A stretch of DNA of 64,000 nucleotides from Chlamydoabsidia padenii (Eukaryota > Mucoromycota > Mucoromycetes > Mucorales > Cunninghamellaceae). Positions 48,352 through 57,227 of this stretch are shown piece by piece. How positions within the stretch are numbered: the stretch's first letter is position 1; each line of letters starts with the position of its first letter. The translations under genes were made by a program, and so were the position numbers. The notes beneath the pieces were generated by a model. The model had not been told where the DNA came from and made no database searches. It saw nothing but the letters and a program-made list of their open reading frames with translations. The stretch is from NCBI GenBank assembly GCA_025330725.1, contig JAIWND010000012.1, positions 434,001-498,000 of the forward strand. The letters run 5' to 3'.

Positions 48352-49988
48352 TCAAAGATAGAGTCCTTCGGGGGTTCCTTCACTCTTTCTATACAACACC
48401 TTTTCACGCGCCTTTCGTAGATCTTCAGCTACCACCTTCATACGACGTTCACGTAATGCCAGTAGCCCCGCTTCAGAACAAATAGCCTATTTATAAACAT
48501 CAAGAATGAATGAGACATCACAGATTAAATCCGACTTTATTTTTCCTTTCTTACCTTTATATCAGCACCAGAGAGATCATCTTTTGACATGACGAATTCC
48601 TCCAAATCCACATCATCAGATAAAGTCATTCGGGAGGTATGGATGTTGAAGATCCGACGCTTGGTCTTGACGTCGGGCAAAGGGAATTCAATTTTACGAT
48701 CAATACGACCAGGTCGAATCAGAGCAGGATCTAGACTGTCGATTTTATTGGTTGCCATAATCACCTTGACATCACCACGAGAGTCGAAACCATCCAATTG
48801 ATTTAATAGTTCCAACATGGTACGTTGAATTTCCCGTTCACCACCTGAAGTTGAGTCGTAACGCTTGGTACCGATCGCATCAATTTCATCAATAAACACA
48901 ATCGAAGGGGCATTTTCTTCGGCCACTCGGAAGATTTCACGCACCAGTTTGGGACCATCACCCAAATACTTTTGAATCAGTTCAGAGCCAACAATACGCA
49001 AAAAGGTAGCACTGGTTTGATTTGCCACCGCCTTGGCCAATAAAGTTTTACCGGTACCTGGGACACCATAGAGAATAACACCTTTTGGAGGCTTGATACC
49101 CATTTCTTCATATAGTTCTGGATGTGTTAAAGGTAATTCTACCGCTTCCTATAATGAATTACAAGTTAAACCACCTGTCCGTTATTCCCACCCCCCCTTA
49201 TTTTTTGTTTTACCTTGATTTCTTGAATTTGTTGTTCCAAACCACCAATATCAGCATAAGATTCTGTAGGTGCCTTCTCCAGTTTCATTACACTAACCAT
49301 TGGATCCGTATCATCTTGAAGCACACCCACCACCGCCATTGTCTTGTGATGTAATAATACGCTGCAACCAGGTTCCAAAGAGTCTTTATCCACAAAACTC
49401 ATCACCGAGACATAGTATTCCGGACCAGTTGAGGAGGACACAATCACATGGTCATCGTCAATGATTTCTTCCAAAGAGCCTACAGACATGGGTGACCCGC
49501 GCAGATCGTCCACTCGTGTTCGTTCTTCTTGATCCCGTTCTTCAGCTGGTTTGAGTCGTTCTTGGTTTTGCACGAATTCTTCTTCCAATAACAAGTAATC
49601 CTTGATACGTTCCATCTTTAACATTTTTAAGCGACATCGAGTGGTGGGGAATACTAAAAGAAGAGGATGAGATTAGATCTTTGTTATATTTATGTGTATA
49701 TATATATTCGTACCTTGAGGCAGTTTGGCAGTTGTATCAGGTCCTCTTTTCTTTTTCTTGCCAACTCGAGTAGGTACAGGAGGTTCCCATTTCTTCTTTT
49801 TTTGATCCTTGTCCTATTAATGATAGATGATAAACAGTGTGAGTTTTGGTGCTGTTTAATTATCCCTTTCACTGATTTACCTTGTTCTTCTTGTCATTGC
49901 CACGAGGCATACCCGATTGTGAATTACCCTAGGTAGTTAAAAGCGGTTAGTGTATTCAACCAAGTTGTCATAACAGTGAGCTTACCAT
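48352..49988 (-). CDS. RPT2: 26S proteasome regulatory ATPase Rpt2 (PSMC1)
   Basis: Six coding exons (49988-49986, 49928-49881, 49813-49714, 49653-49214, 49148-48555, 48486-48352) give 439 residues; yeast Rpt2 has 437. It is one of six AAA+ ATPases in the proteasome base that unfold substrates and open the 20S gate. Seen: MGNSQSG (a glycine-2 myristoylation context as in other Rpt2), a basic linker, a coiled coil, the OB-fold region ([15 protein letters not shown]), Walker A GVPGTGKT, Walker B IVFIDEID, the sensor [14 protein letters not shown], and the C-terminal gate-opening tail ending LYL. The first coding exon is just ATG: the donor GTAAGC follows it at once. The next exon supplies GGT for Gly2, so the start is well supported by conservation. 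Confidence 0.95.
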
Positions 49989-50087
49989 ATTGTATAATAG
50001 ATAAGAGTTGTGTGATCGTTAATGTAAAAGAGAATGAAAGAATGAAAAAGGTTTGCGCGTCAATTATATAGATTGAAACAGCTAAAA

Positions 50088-50101
50088 TCGGGATTTGAAT
50101 A
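50088..50101 (+). promoter_or_regulatory. Recurrent CGGGA-TTTGAA element
   Basis: TCGGGATTTGAATA, 100 bases upstream of the RPT2 start (gene on the other strand). Confidence 0.5.
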
Positions 50102-50151
50102 AAATTTGAATGGCTGGCCACGTCAGCCTGACCTGAATTTCCCTGAAATTG

Positions 50152-50202
<51 letters not shown>
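50152..50202 (+). repeat. Poly-A tract
   Basis: Fifty-one A between RPT2 and the Ies6-like pseudogene. Confidence 0.9.
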
Positions 50203-50204
<2 letters not shown>

Positions 50205-50279
50205 TCTCACTCCGTCTCTCTTCTTCCAATTCAATTGTTTCCCTAATAGCAATAACAAGATTAACTAATCCACACCTCA

Positions 50280-50706
50280 CACCATATAAACCTTTGATTC
50301 TCCTTCTTTACTATCAGCATATAGGATACCACAGCAAGATCATACCCTCTGTGGAAGATACCTACAACAATGTACTGAAACTCAGCCTGGAATTGAGTAC
50401 CTTGAAGAACACCAAGTACTCGACACCAAAGTAAGGCAAGAAAAAAAGGTGCAGGAATTCGGTGTCCACTAGTCAATCTGTAAGTAATCCTTTTTGCTTA
50501 TAACTTGTTGCCTACCTCTTTACTAACCTTTTACTTTATGAATAGATCACCTTTTATGCGACGTCAAAAGAAGTACTGCGATATCACTGGGCTCTCATCA
50601 AGTTGAATGGATCCAGAAAAGTGGGTTACGGTATCACAGCACTGAAATCTATCAATTTGGCGTCCTCGGGCCTACCTTGGTAGTCGTAGTGCGATTATTG
50701 ATTTAA
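50280..50706 (+). pseudogene. INO80 subunit Ies6-like pseudogene (YL1-C domain remnant)
   Basis: The stretch 50547-50600 reads SPFMRRQKKYCDITGLSSS, and 50623-50706 reads, one frame over, GLRYHSTEIYQFGVLGPTL and so on to a TAA. Together they match the C-terminal YL1-C domain of Ies6, where KKYCDITGL and GLRYH are hallmark blocks. Two faults separate them: an in-frame TGA at 50601-50603 and a +1 shift between there and 50623. An intron-like piece precedes (donor GTAAGT about 50479, acceptor GAATAG at 50545), so this is a decayed genomic copy, not a retrocopy. Upstream to about 50280 the sequence has exon-like texture but no consistent frame. Ies6 is an essential-type INO80 subunit, so an intact copy should exist elsewhere. 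Assembly error is the main alternative. Confidence 0.68.
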
Positions 50707-51354
50707 AAATAGTGTCAAATAGATCCCTTCTTTTATCATTCCCCCCCCCCTTGTATACTCCCCTTCCTCTCTTTGTTTAGTCATTAGATCGATCCCTACC
50801 CCCTCTTTACTCGTAACATCTGTTGATAACCCAAAATAGAAATAAAGATAGGATTTGTTGTTGTATGCTAAATCTCATGTAGTATCAACTGTTGTATTGC
50901 CCCAACTCATCCATGATGAGAAATAACTGATTGGTTTTTGTTTATTTATAGAATTTGCTTTTTTTTTTTTGCAATGTGTTGATGCCCTGAATGGAGAACA
51001 AAGAAGTCTTTTTCTGGCAAAAAGGTAACACAAATAAGTGCTGGGTATTTTTAAATAACAACATTGAATCCTCTCAAACGAATACTCTGACCATGTCTAT
51101 CTTTATATATAAAAGGGTTATATCACCATGTTGAAGAGATAATGAATGCTGGTTTGCATAACTGACCCTTCAATTGGTATGGGTTCAGGAAGCATTAAAG
51201 AAAAAGGGACAGGTGTATTAAGTTCATTCCCCGATAAAGGCGGAAATTGAAATATTTCTCTCAAAAGGACCCCCTTTCCAGTTCTTTGTTTCTTTCTTTT
51301 TCTTTTCTTACTTTTTTTGTTTTGACAATAAAGTATATCTCTCAACTAAACAAC
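50707..51354. other. Intergenic region
   Basis: Follows the pseudogene. C-run at 50743-50752, poly-T at 50961-50970, element at 51240-51253, CT-rich leader to 51345. No gene seen. Confidence 0.5.
51240..51253 (+). promoter_or_regulatory. Recurrent GCGG-TTGAA element
   Basis: GCGGAAATTGAAAT, 102 bases upstream of the LEA2-like gene start. Confidence 0.45.
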
Positions 51355-52463
51355 ATGAGTAACGCTGGTTATGATCCTTACAAACCATCTCGAAATACTA
51401 GCAAACCAGGTACTATAAATGTTATTAACCCACTTACAATTAACTCACACTTCCTTTTTTTTCCTTCTTCGTCTTCTTCTTGATTACAACAGGTTCATAT
51501 GGTAACAGCGCGGGACAATTTGCTTCACATTCGACCAATGGACACCAACAGTCCAACAATTACTATGCAAACGATCCTTATGCTCCACATTCAAGCACTC
51601 AGCACCACTATTCACCCGATTCACATAGTATGATGTCCTCTAATCGATCTCCCACACCATCCAAACACCACCATAAGAATCCATCTCATAAAGGTAGCAC
51701 CTCCAACTCTGGCTATTCTCCTTCACCAGTAGCCATGTATCAAGAAGGCAGTCCTTTACCAAGCTATGTAGCGCCTAACACAAGCAACGACATGGTCTAT
51801 TCTCCACAGGACAACATTGCGATGGATATGGACGACTCGGCCCCACTACACACATTCACCACCACCACCAAAGACAAACCACAGGATATAAGGGAACGAG
51901 GAAAATTTTGTGGGGTTGGACGCAAAAATTGGGTCACGATCACGTTTGCTATCCTCGTTATAGTCGTCATCGTATGGTACTTTGTATGGCCCCGGGCGTT
52001 CGAGATGGATCTTAATACGGTCAGTCTTTACGGCAACAACACCAATCATTGGACCACCACCACATCATCCACCGGCACGATCACAACCAAGGAATTTCAA
52101 ACGGTTTGGAACATATCAATGGTGGCTGACAATAAAGACAACTGGGTGCCGACACGTGTGGCAGGATTGGACTTGGCCATCTTTGATCATGATACTGGAA
52201 TCAAGTTTGCTAATGCCACTGTAGGATCGTTTGTGCTGGGTGCCAAGGAAACGAAGCCTATCAACTTTGTTGCCACTATTGATTTCTTACGGGCTACCAA
52301 TGAACCGACCATGGATGATTTCACCGCAGCTTGTCAGTCGTCCTCTCAACAAAAAACTCCATCTTCTCTCAACCTCCTATTTCAAGTTACATACCATATC
52401 TCTGGTTTTATTTGGTCTTATCAAACTCAAACTACCTCCTCTTACTTCCTTTGTCCTCAATAG
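51355..52463 (+). CDS. LEA2-like single-pass membrane protein
   Basis: Two exons (51355-51409, 51493-52463) give about 341 residues. The N-terminal 165 residues are Ser/His/Asn/Pro-rich and disordered. A basic stretch and one membrane segment follow (about 180-203: WVTITFAILVIVVIVWYFVWP). The C-terminal 135 residues are beta-rich (FEMDLNTVSLYGNN, FQTVWNISMVADNKDNWVP, FANATVGSFVLGAKETKPI) in the manner of late-embryogenesis-abundant type 2 domains found in fungal and plant plasma-membrane proteins. Topology is predicted as cytosolic N-terminus and external C-terminal domain with potential N-glycosylation sites (for example NNT, NAT). Function is unknown; a role at the cell surface or vacuole is inference. 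Confidence 0.7.
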
Positions 52464-52930
52464 TAATTTAATAGATACCCCCCTTTTTTATATGTATAAT
52501 AAAAATCATTCTCTCTGTCTTTTGCATTGGTGGAACTAGTATGTGGGACAAACATTTTGTAGTTTGTATTCCATCATATGTCAATGTCCCTCATCTCACG
52601 TTTTTGATCAATTTCACTTGCTGATCTGCTGTGATTTGGGTCTTTTTCTTTTTGAAATATAGGGCTCGTGCTCTTGCAACCTCGTCAATGCAACTCCGAA
52701 GCTATAATCGATGAAATCAACCAATCATAATCAGTAACAGAGTCCTCCGTATCAATCCGAGCATTTACCATAAGGATCTTTTTTTTTTTTTTTGTCAATT
52801 GGAGCATGGCGGGATCGATTGGTGTAAAACCCCTTGATTACTTTAAAGATGCCATAAAACGCTAGCATGAAAATCAACTTAAATCTTTTCGGAGCGTATA
52901 TAAAGTGGGGGGGGGGAAATGCGGGATCTT

Positions 52931-52962
<32 letters not shown>

Positions 52963-52994
52963 CTTTCACTCTCTTTTATTGACTATACTTTGAC
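52464..52994. other. Intergenic region upstream of arrestin gene
   Basis: Contains GCGGGATCGATTGG at 52809-52822 and GCGGGATCTT at 52921-52930, truncated relatives of the recurrent element. The second runs into a T22-A12 block (52929-52962) just before the CT-rich leader. Confidence 0.5.
52929..52962 (+). repeat. T22-A12 homopolymer junction
   Basis: A perfect T-to-A switch that could fold into an 11-12 base pair hairpin, 33 bases upstream of the arrestin start codon. Confidence 0.85.
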
Positions 52995-54473
52995 ATGGTG
53001 CACAGCTTTACGAAAACCATTGACCTCAAGATTACTTGCAACTCGAATGAAATCTACTTTTTCGGTCAACCAGAAGAATCAGCGGGAAAACTCTTACAAG
53101 GCACTGTTAGCTTATCACTCACTGAAGCTATCAAGGTGAAGCGTCTTACTTTGGACTTTAAAGGGAAAATGAAGGTGCAATGGACTGATGGTAAGCAAAT
53201 AACAACAACTACTGACTTTTTACTCATATTACTTGCCTCCTTTGTAGGACCTCAACATACTCAGAAACAAGAAAGGTCTATTATACAACATGAATGGACA
53301 CTCTTAGCAGCACAAAGCAATAAACGACTACACCTTATTCCAGCTGGACAACATTCATGGGACTTTAATCTAACATTACCTGGCGACCTTCCACCCTCCC
53401 TGCAAGCAGAAATGGGTAAAGTATGTTACCAATTAACCGCCACTCTGGAACGATCAGGCGGCTTTTTACTCCACAACACTGTCCAACGCAAGCAACCTAT
53501 CCGTGTGGTACGAAGTGTCCTACCTTCTGAATTTGAATTGATCCAATCTCTCGAGATTCACAACACTTGGTCGGAAAAAATGGTGTACGACATCTCTCTA
53601 CCATCTAAACTATATGCTCATAATGCCACCATCCCAGTCTCCTTCTCCATCTTGCCTATTGCCAACAAACTCCGTGTCCATGCCATCATGGCCACTCTCA
53701 AGGAATGCTGCACTTATCAAACCAACGACAAGCGAAAGACGGATTCAAGAATCATCAAGGTGAGTCGACTGGATCATCCTTTTAGCACCGCGGTGGTGAA
53801 TCATGATGGTGTGACACCTACTGCTTGGACCCGAGTGTTGGATGTCAAGGTACCTGCTCAAGTTCCAATGGTGTTTTGCGATGCTACTAGTGCCATGATT
53901 AAGATCCGACATAAACTCAAGTTTGTCATCTCGATCGTCAATGCGGATGGACACTGGTCAGAACTGCGTGCCACTTTACCAATTGTCATCATGGATTCTT
54001 TTGGTCCCACTATCTCTGCTGCCTCGGCTGAAGCTAATACTTTACCTACTTATGATGAAAGCTGGCGATCTTTACCTTATGCTCAAGAATTATGGGATAC
54101 TCTTCGCTCCCAACAACAAGATGATGATGATGATCCTATGACCACTGGTGCTTCTTCTCCTTCTTTGGTGGATTCTCGTCAACCTGTCACTATCTCAAGT
54201 TATACGCGTGCCATGACACTCACTTCTTCCATGGTGCCTTGTCGTCAATCTTCTTTAGTGGAATATACTGTGATGGACTCTGATATGGAAACAGATGACA
54301 TTTTGACGCCTCGGAATGAAGAAGTAAATGATGAAATCTGGTGGCATGGTATCGATTTGTCTCGTGTACCTTCTTATCACTCAATGGTCGATGTCGATCC
54401 TACCATTCCTACTTGTACTTATCTACCTCCGGCCTACGATCCTGTTTGGCAACGATGCTTTGCTTCTGTTTAA
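52995..54473 (+). CDS. Alpha-arrestin (Rsp5 adaptor type)
   Basis: Two exons (52995-53190, 53248-54473) give about 473 residues. The 57-base intron (53191-53247, donor GTAAGC, acceptor TTTGTAG) is in frame and has no stop, so an unspliced reading also stays open; the spliced form gives WTDGPQH. Arrestin N- and C-like beta-sandwich halves are visible: DLKITCNSNEIYFFGQPEESAGKLLQGTVSL-type opening, GQHSWDFNLTLPGDLPPSL, CYQLTATLE, then VPVSFSILP-like second half and IKIRHKLKFVISIVN. The tail has TLPTYDES and YLPPAYDP; PPAY is a PPxY motif that binds WW domains of Rsp5/Nedd4 ligases. Such adaptors trigger ubiquitin-dependent endocytosis of transporters. Confidence 0.83.
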   Translation: MVHSFTKTIDLKITCNSNEIYFFGQPEESAGKLLQGTVSLSLTEAIKVKRLTLDFKGKMKVQWTDGKQITTTTDFLLILLASFVGPQHTQKQERSIIQHEWTLLAAQSNKRLHLIPAGQHSWDFNLTLPGDLPPSLQAEMGKVCYQLTATLERSGGFLLHNTVQRKQPIRVVRSVLPSEFELIQSLEIHNTWSEKMVYDISLPSKLYAHNATIPVSFSILPIANKLRVHAIMATLKECCTYQTNDKRKTDSRIIKVSRLDHPFSTAVVNHDGVTPTAWTRVLDVKVPAQVPMVFCDATSAMIKIRHKLKFVISIVNADGHWSELRATLPIVIMDSFGPTISAASAEANTLPTYDESWRSLPYAQELWDTLRSQQQDDDDDPMTTGASSPSLVDSRQPVTISSYTRAMTLTSSMVPCRQSSLVEYTVMDSDMETDDILTPRNEEVNDEIWWHGIDLSRVPSYHSMVDVDPTIPTCTYLPPAYDPVWQRCFASV

Positions 54474-54483
54474 CTTTAAATTA

Positions 54484-54498
54484 GCTTGAAACCCCGTC
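54484..54498 (-). promoter_or_regulatory. Recurrent CGGGG-TTTCAA element
   Basis: Minus strand reads GACGGGGTTTCAAGC, 11 bases after the arrestin stop codon; likely inside the 3' untranslated region, so possibly fortuitous. Confidence 0.3.
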
Positions 54499-54878
54499 TA
54501 TTCCCCTCCCGTCTCTCTCTCTCTCTCTCTCTCTCTAGCATTTATATATATATATACCACACCCATTACAATAGCTTAATAATTTATATCCATATCGTTT
54601 AACATTATCTAATAAAAACTCATGTCATTCAAATCTAACTTGTCTTTTATGATTGTTGTGTATGTGAATGCATCAACCCAACATGTAAATCTTTTACCAC
54701 GAGTGGTTCCCTTTTGTGGGGATAAAAAACAAATTCAATCGCCGCTTTCCATCGTACACCAGTCATCTCCTTTCTCACCAGTTTCGATTGGATGCCATGA
54801 CACTTTAAGCTTTCTTTCCTCCCGATATGATAGTATCTTCATAGACTTTAGGCTCAAGAACATTTGGCCAGATTAAAC

Positions 54879-54888
54879 TTGCATGAAT
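54879..54888 (+). promoter_or_regulatory. Recurrent TTGCATGAAT word
   Basis: Exact match, about 305 bases upstream of the bZIP start. Confidence 0.3.
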
Positions 54889-55063
54889 CGCGCCCTTTTT
54901 CGCTTTCTCTTTCATCACCACTCAAAAGTTGACTTGATTGCCCTTTCTATGATGATTTGATTCTTTCTCATAATGGAAAGGACGATGGAGATAGATAATC
55001 TAATTAGTTGAGTGGGGTTCCATTTTCGTTTTGCTATCCTCAGACCAGTTTCCGAGCAATCAC

Positions 55064-55077
55064 TTTTTAAACCCCGC
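55064..55077 (-). promoter_or_regulatory. Recurrent GCGGGG-TTTAAA element
   Basis: Minus strand reads GCGGGGTTTAAAAA, 118 bases upstream of the bZIP start. Confidence 0.5.
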
Positions 55078-55194
55078 GTAGTTTCATTTTTCCAATACTT
55101 CCCCCCTCCCCTCTTTTTCTTTTTCTTTTTCTTTTCTTTCCCTCTTCTTCATTTCTTTTTTTTTTTTTAATTATAACGTTATATATATATATAT

Positions 55195-56890
55195 ATGAAC
55201 CCAACACAAACCAATCAAGTTGCTCAGCCTGAGCTTATCACGGAACGCTCTGGTCATCATTCTAAACGCAAATGGCACGACTCTTTACTCCTGGAACAAA
55301 CCGAACTCACGGAGGGCAATGAAGGTCATATCAAGAAGGTACCACGTAAGTATTTGAAAACACAGATCAAAAAGGTTTATTGTTTTACCCATTCTATTTA
55401 ATATTATTATAGATACAACTCCTTCCATTAGTGTAGGTGATGACACTCAGAAAACTGACATGGAGGTAAAACATTAAAGTCAGCTGTATTTCTCTGTATA
55501 ACTAACATCCTCTTTCTATTTTTAGGAAGAAGACGAAGAAGACATGAAGATCAAGCGTAAGGCACAAAACAGGGCGGCTCAGCGTGCATTTCGGGAGCGC
55601 AAGGAACGATACGTCAAGGACCTAGAAATCAAGATCAAACAGACTCAAGACAATCATGTATTTGCTACCAATCAACTGTATCAAGAGAACCATCATCTGC
55701 GTGCCATCATTTACCGTCTGGAAGCTGAAAACACTACTTTAAAAGGTATGATGCCTTTGTCTACAAACAAGTCCTCTGATTTATTGGCTTCTTTGGGTCT
55801 CATGTCTCCTCCTCAACAACAACTTTTATCCGGTCTTACTTCACTTCCACCACTGTCAACTTTTTATACACCTTCTCCTATGGATGTATTTAATCCAAAT
55901 GGCTTTCTTCCTTTTCCAACAACATCTTCTTTGCCGGGCCCTCGACATCCTAAACCTTTAGCTGCTAAACCTCCGGTGCCAATATTACCACAACAACAAC
56001 AACCTCAACCTCAACAACAACAACAACAACAACAGCAACACCATATCATCAGCACCAAATCATCGTCCTCATCAAATCAGCAAAAGGAACCCAAGCCGAT
56101 CGAGACATCTCAACATCAAGAATTTACTTTCTCTATCTCTACTCCTGAAACATTACGGGCTCATACATCTGGAAGGAACGTCGCATCGGATCCTATTGAA
56201 TTGATACCATTGTGCCATCCTGATCAAGATCATCGATCCTTCAAGACAACTCAATCTAATAATAACAACAGCAACAACAATGCATCCTCCGGCTCAAGTC
56301 CTTCTACTGCTCCTGTGAACTCTCCTCATGATACCTTGGACAATGATGAAACAAACAATACTTCTTTTGTTTCTTTCTTGGATGGTTATGATGCCTTTGA
56401 ACGCTTGTATGTGCATCAAGATCCATCTCTATTTGATGACCCTGGTTTGAATTTATCCATGCCTTCTCGACACAATATATCTCAAGGCGTCAAACCACCA
56501 ATCGAAGAAGAACCTACTATGATACTCAAGGACAAGAAGATGGATACATTGATGATGAAGGGATCTGGATCGGCTGATGACTTGATTTCTCTTCCTTCTG
56601 TACAACAAGATCTTCAACAACAGCAGCAACATCAACAACATCAACATCAGCAACAACAGGTAGGTCAACATCCTCAACGAGTGGTATCGGTAACCTCGAC
56701 TACGATGGAGGACGATGAAAAGACTCCGATTTGGCAAAAGATCACTGAACATGCTCAGAACAACAAATTCAGTGTGGATCATTTGGTGGAAGCTGTACGC
56801 AGTACAACTACCTCAAAACGGAAAAACAAGCTTCTGGTGGATGAATGGGAATTGGAAGCCATGGTCAATGATTTAAATTATTATCTCTAA
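55195..56890 (+). CDS. bZIP transcription factor of the Yap1/Pap1 type
   Basis: Three exons (55195-55345, 55413-55465, 55526-56890) give about 522 residues. The basic region KRKAQNRAAQRAFRERKERY carries the NRxAQxxFR signature of the fungal Pap1/Yap1 group; the zipper follows with leucine or hydrophobic heptads (about 95-135). The centre is Pro-, Gln- and Ser-rich with poly-Gln. The C-terminus, from TPIWQKITEHAQ to the stop, aligns by eye with the Yap1/Pap1 C-terminal cysteine-rich domain that contains the nuclear export signal, but it has no cysteines. Yap1-type factors switch on oxidative-stress genes when those cysteines are oxidised, so this one may be regulated differently. The start at 55195 follows a TA-repeat leader and is the only ATG in the open frame before the basic region of exon 3. 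Confidence 0.82.
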
Positions 56891-57227
56891 TATAGTTATA
56901 TAGTGTATTTGTAGTAGGTCTTTTTTGTTTTTGAATATATATAGTTTTATAGTCTACTATCCTTTTATCCATTGTACATACATACATTAATTAATTAATA
57001 AAAGCAATTCTGCTGGATTCATCCTACTTGGTGTATACTTTATTAATGTGTTTGGATCTGTGTGCGTTTTGAAAAATGATGATCATTCATAGGGTTAAGG
57101 GGAAACCGACCATGTGGGTCGACAATGGCGGTGTTTAAAAATGTGCGTACCTCCGTCTTAGTGAAAGGCGGAAAAAAAAAAAAAAAAAAAGTGTACCTCC
57201 TCTTCTTTTTGCCATACTCCACTAAAA
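56891..57227. other. Intergenic region
   Basis: AATTAATTAATAAA near 56989 for the bZIP transcript, element at 57128-57142, a poly-A run at 57173-57190. No gene seen. Confidence 0.5.
57128..57142 (+). promoter_or_regulatory. Recurrent element, GCGGTG-TTTAAA subtype
   Basis: GCGGTGTTTAAAAAT, 86 bases upstream of the MED1 start; identical over 15 bases to the copy at 62692-62706. Confidence 0.55.

Larger units (their letters stand above)
54474..55194. other. Intergenic region
   Basis: Holds an element copy right after the arrestin stop (54484-54498), a (CT)n tract (54512-54535), TTGCATGAAT at 54879-54888, a consensus element at 55064-55077 and a long CT/T leader with (TA)n at 55181-55194. The open frame at 54622-54876 is unsupported. 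Confidence 0.5.

Noticed and set aside
54622..54876. 84-residue open frame between arrestin and bZIP genes
   Set aside because: No motif, no homologous look, and it lies in the region between the arrestin 3' end and the bZIP promoter.
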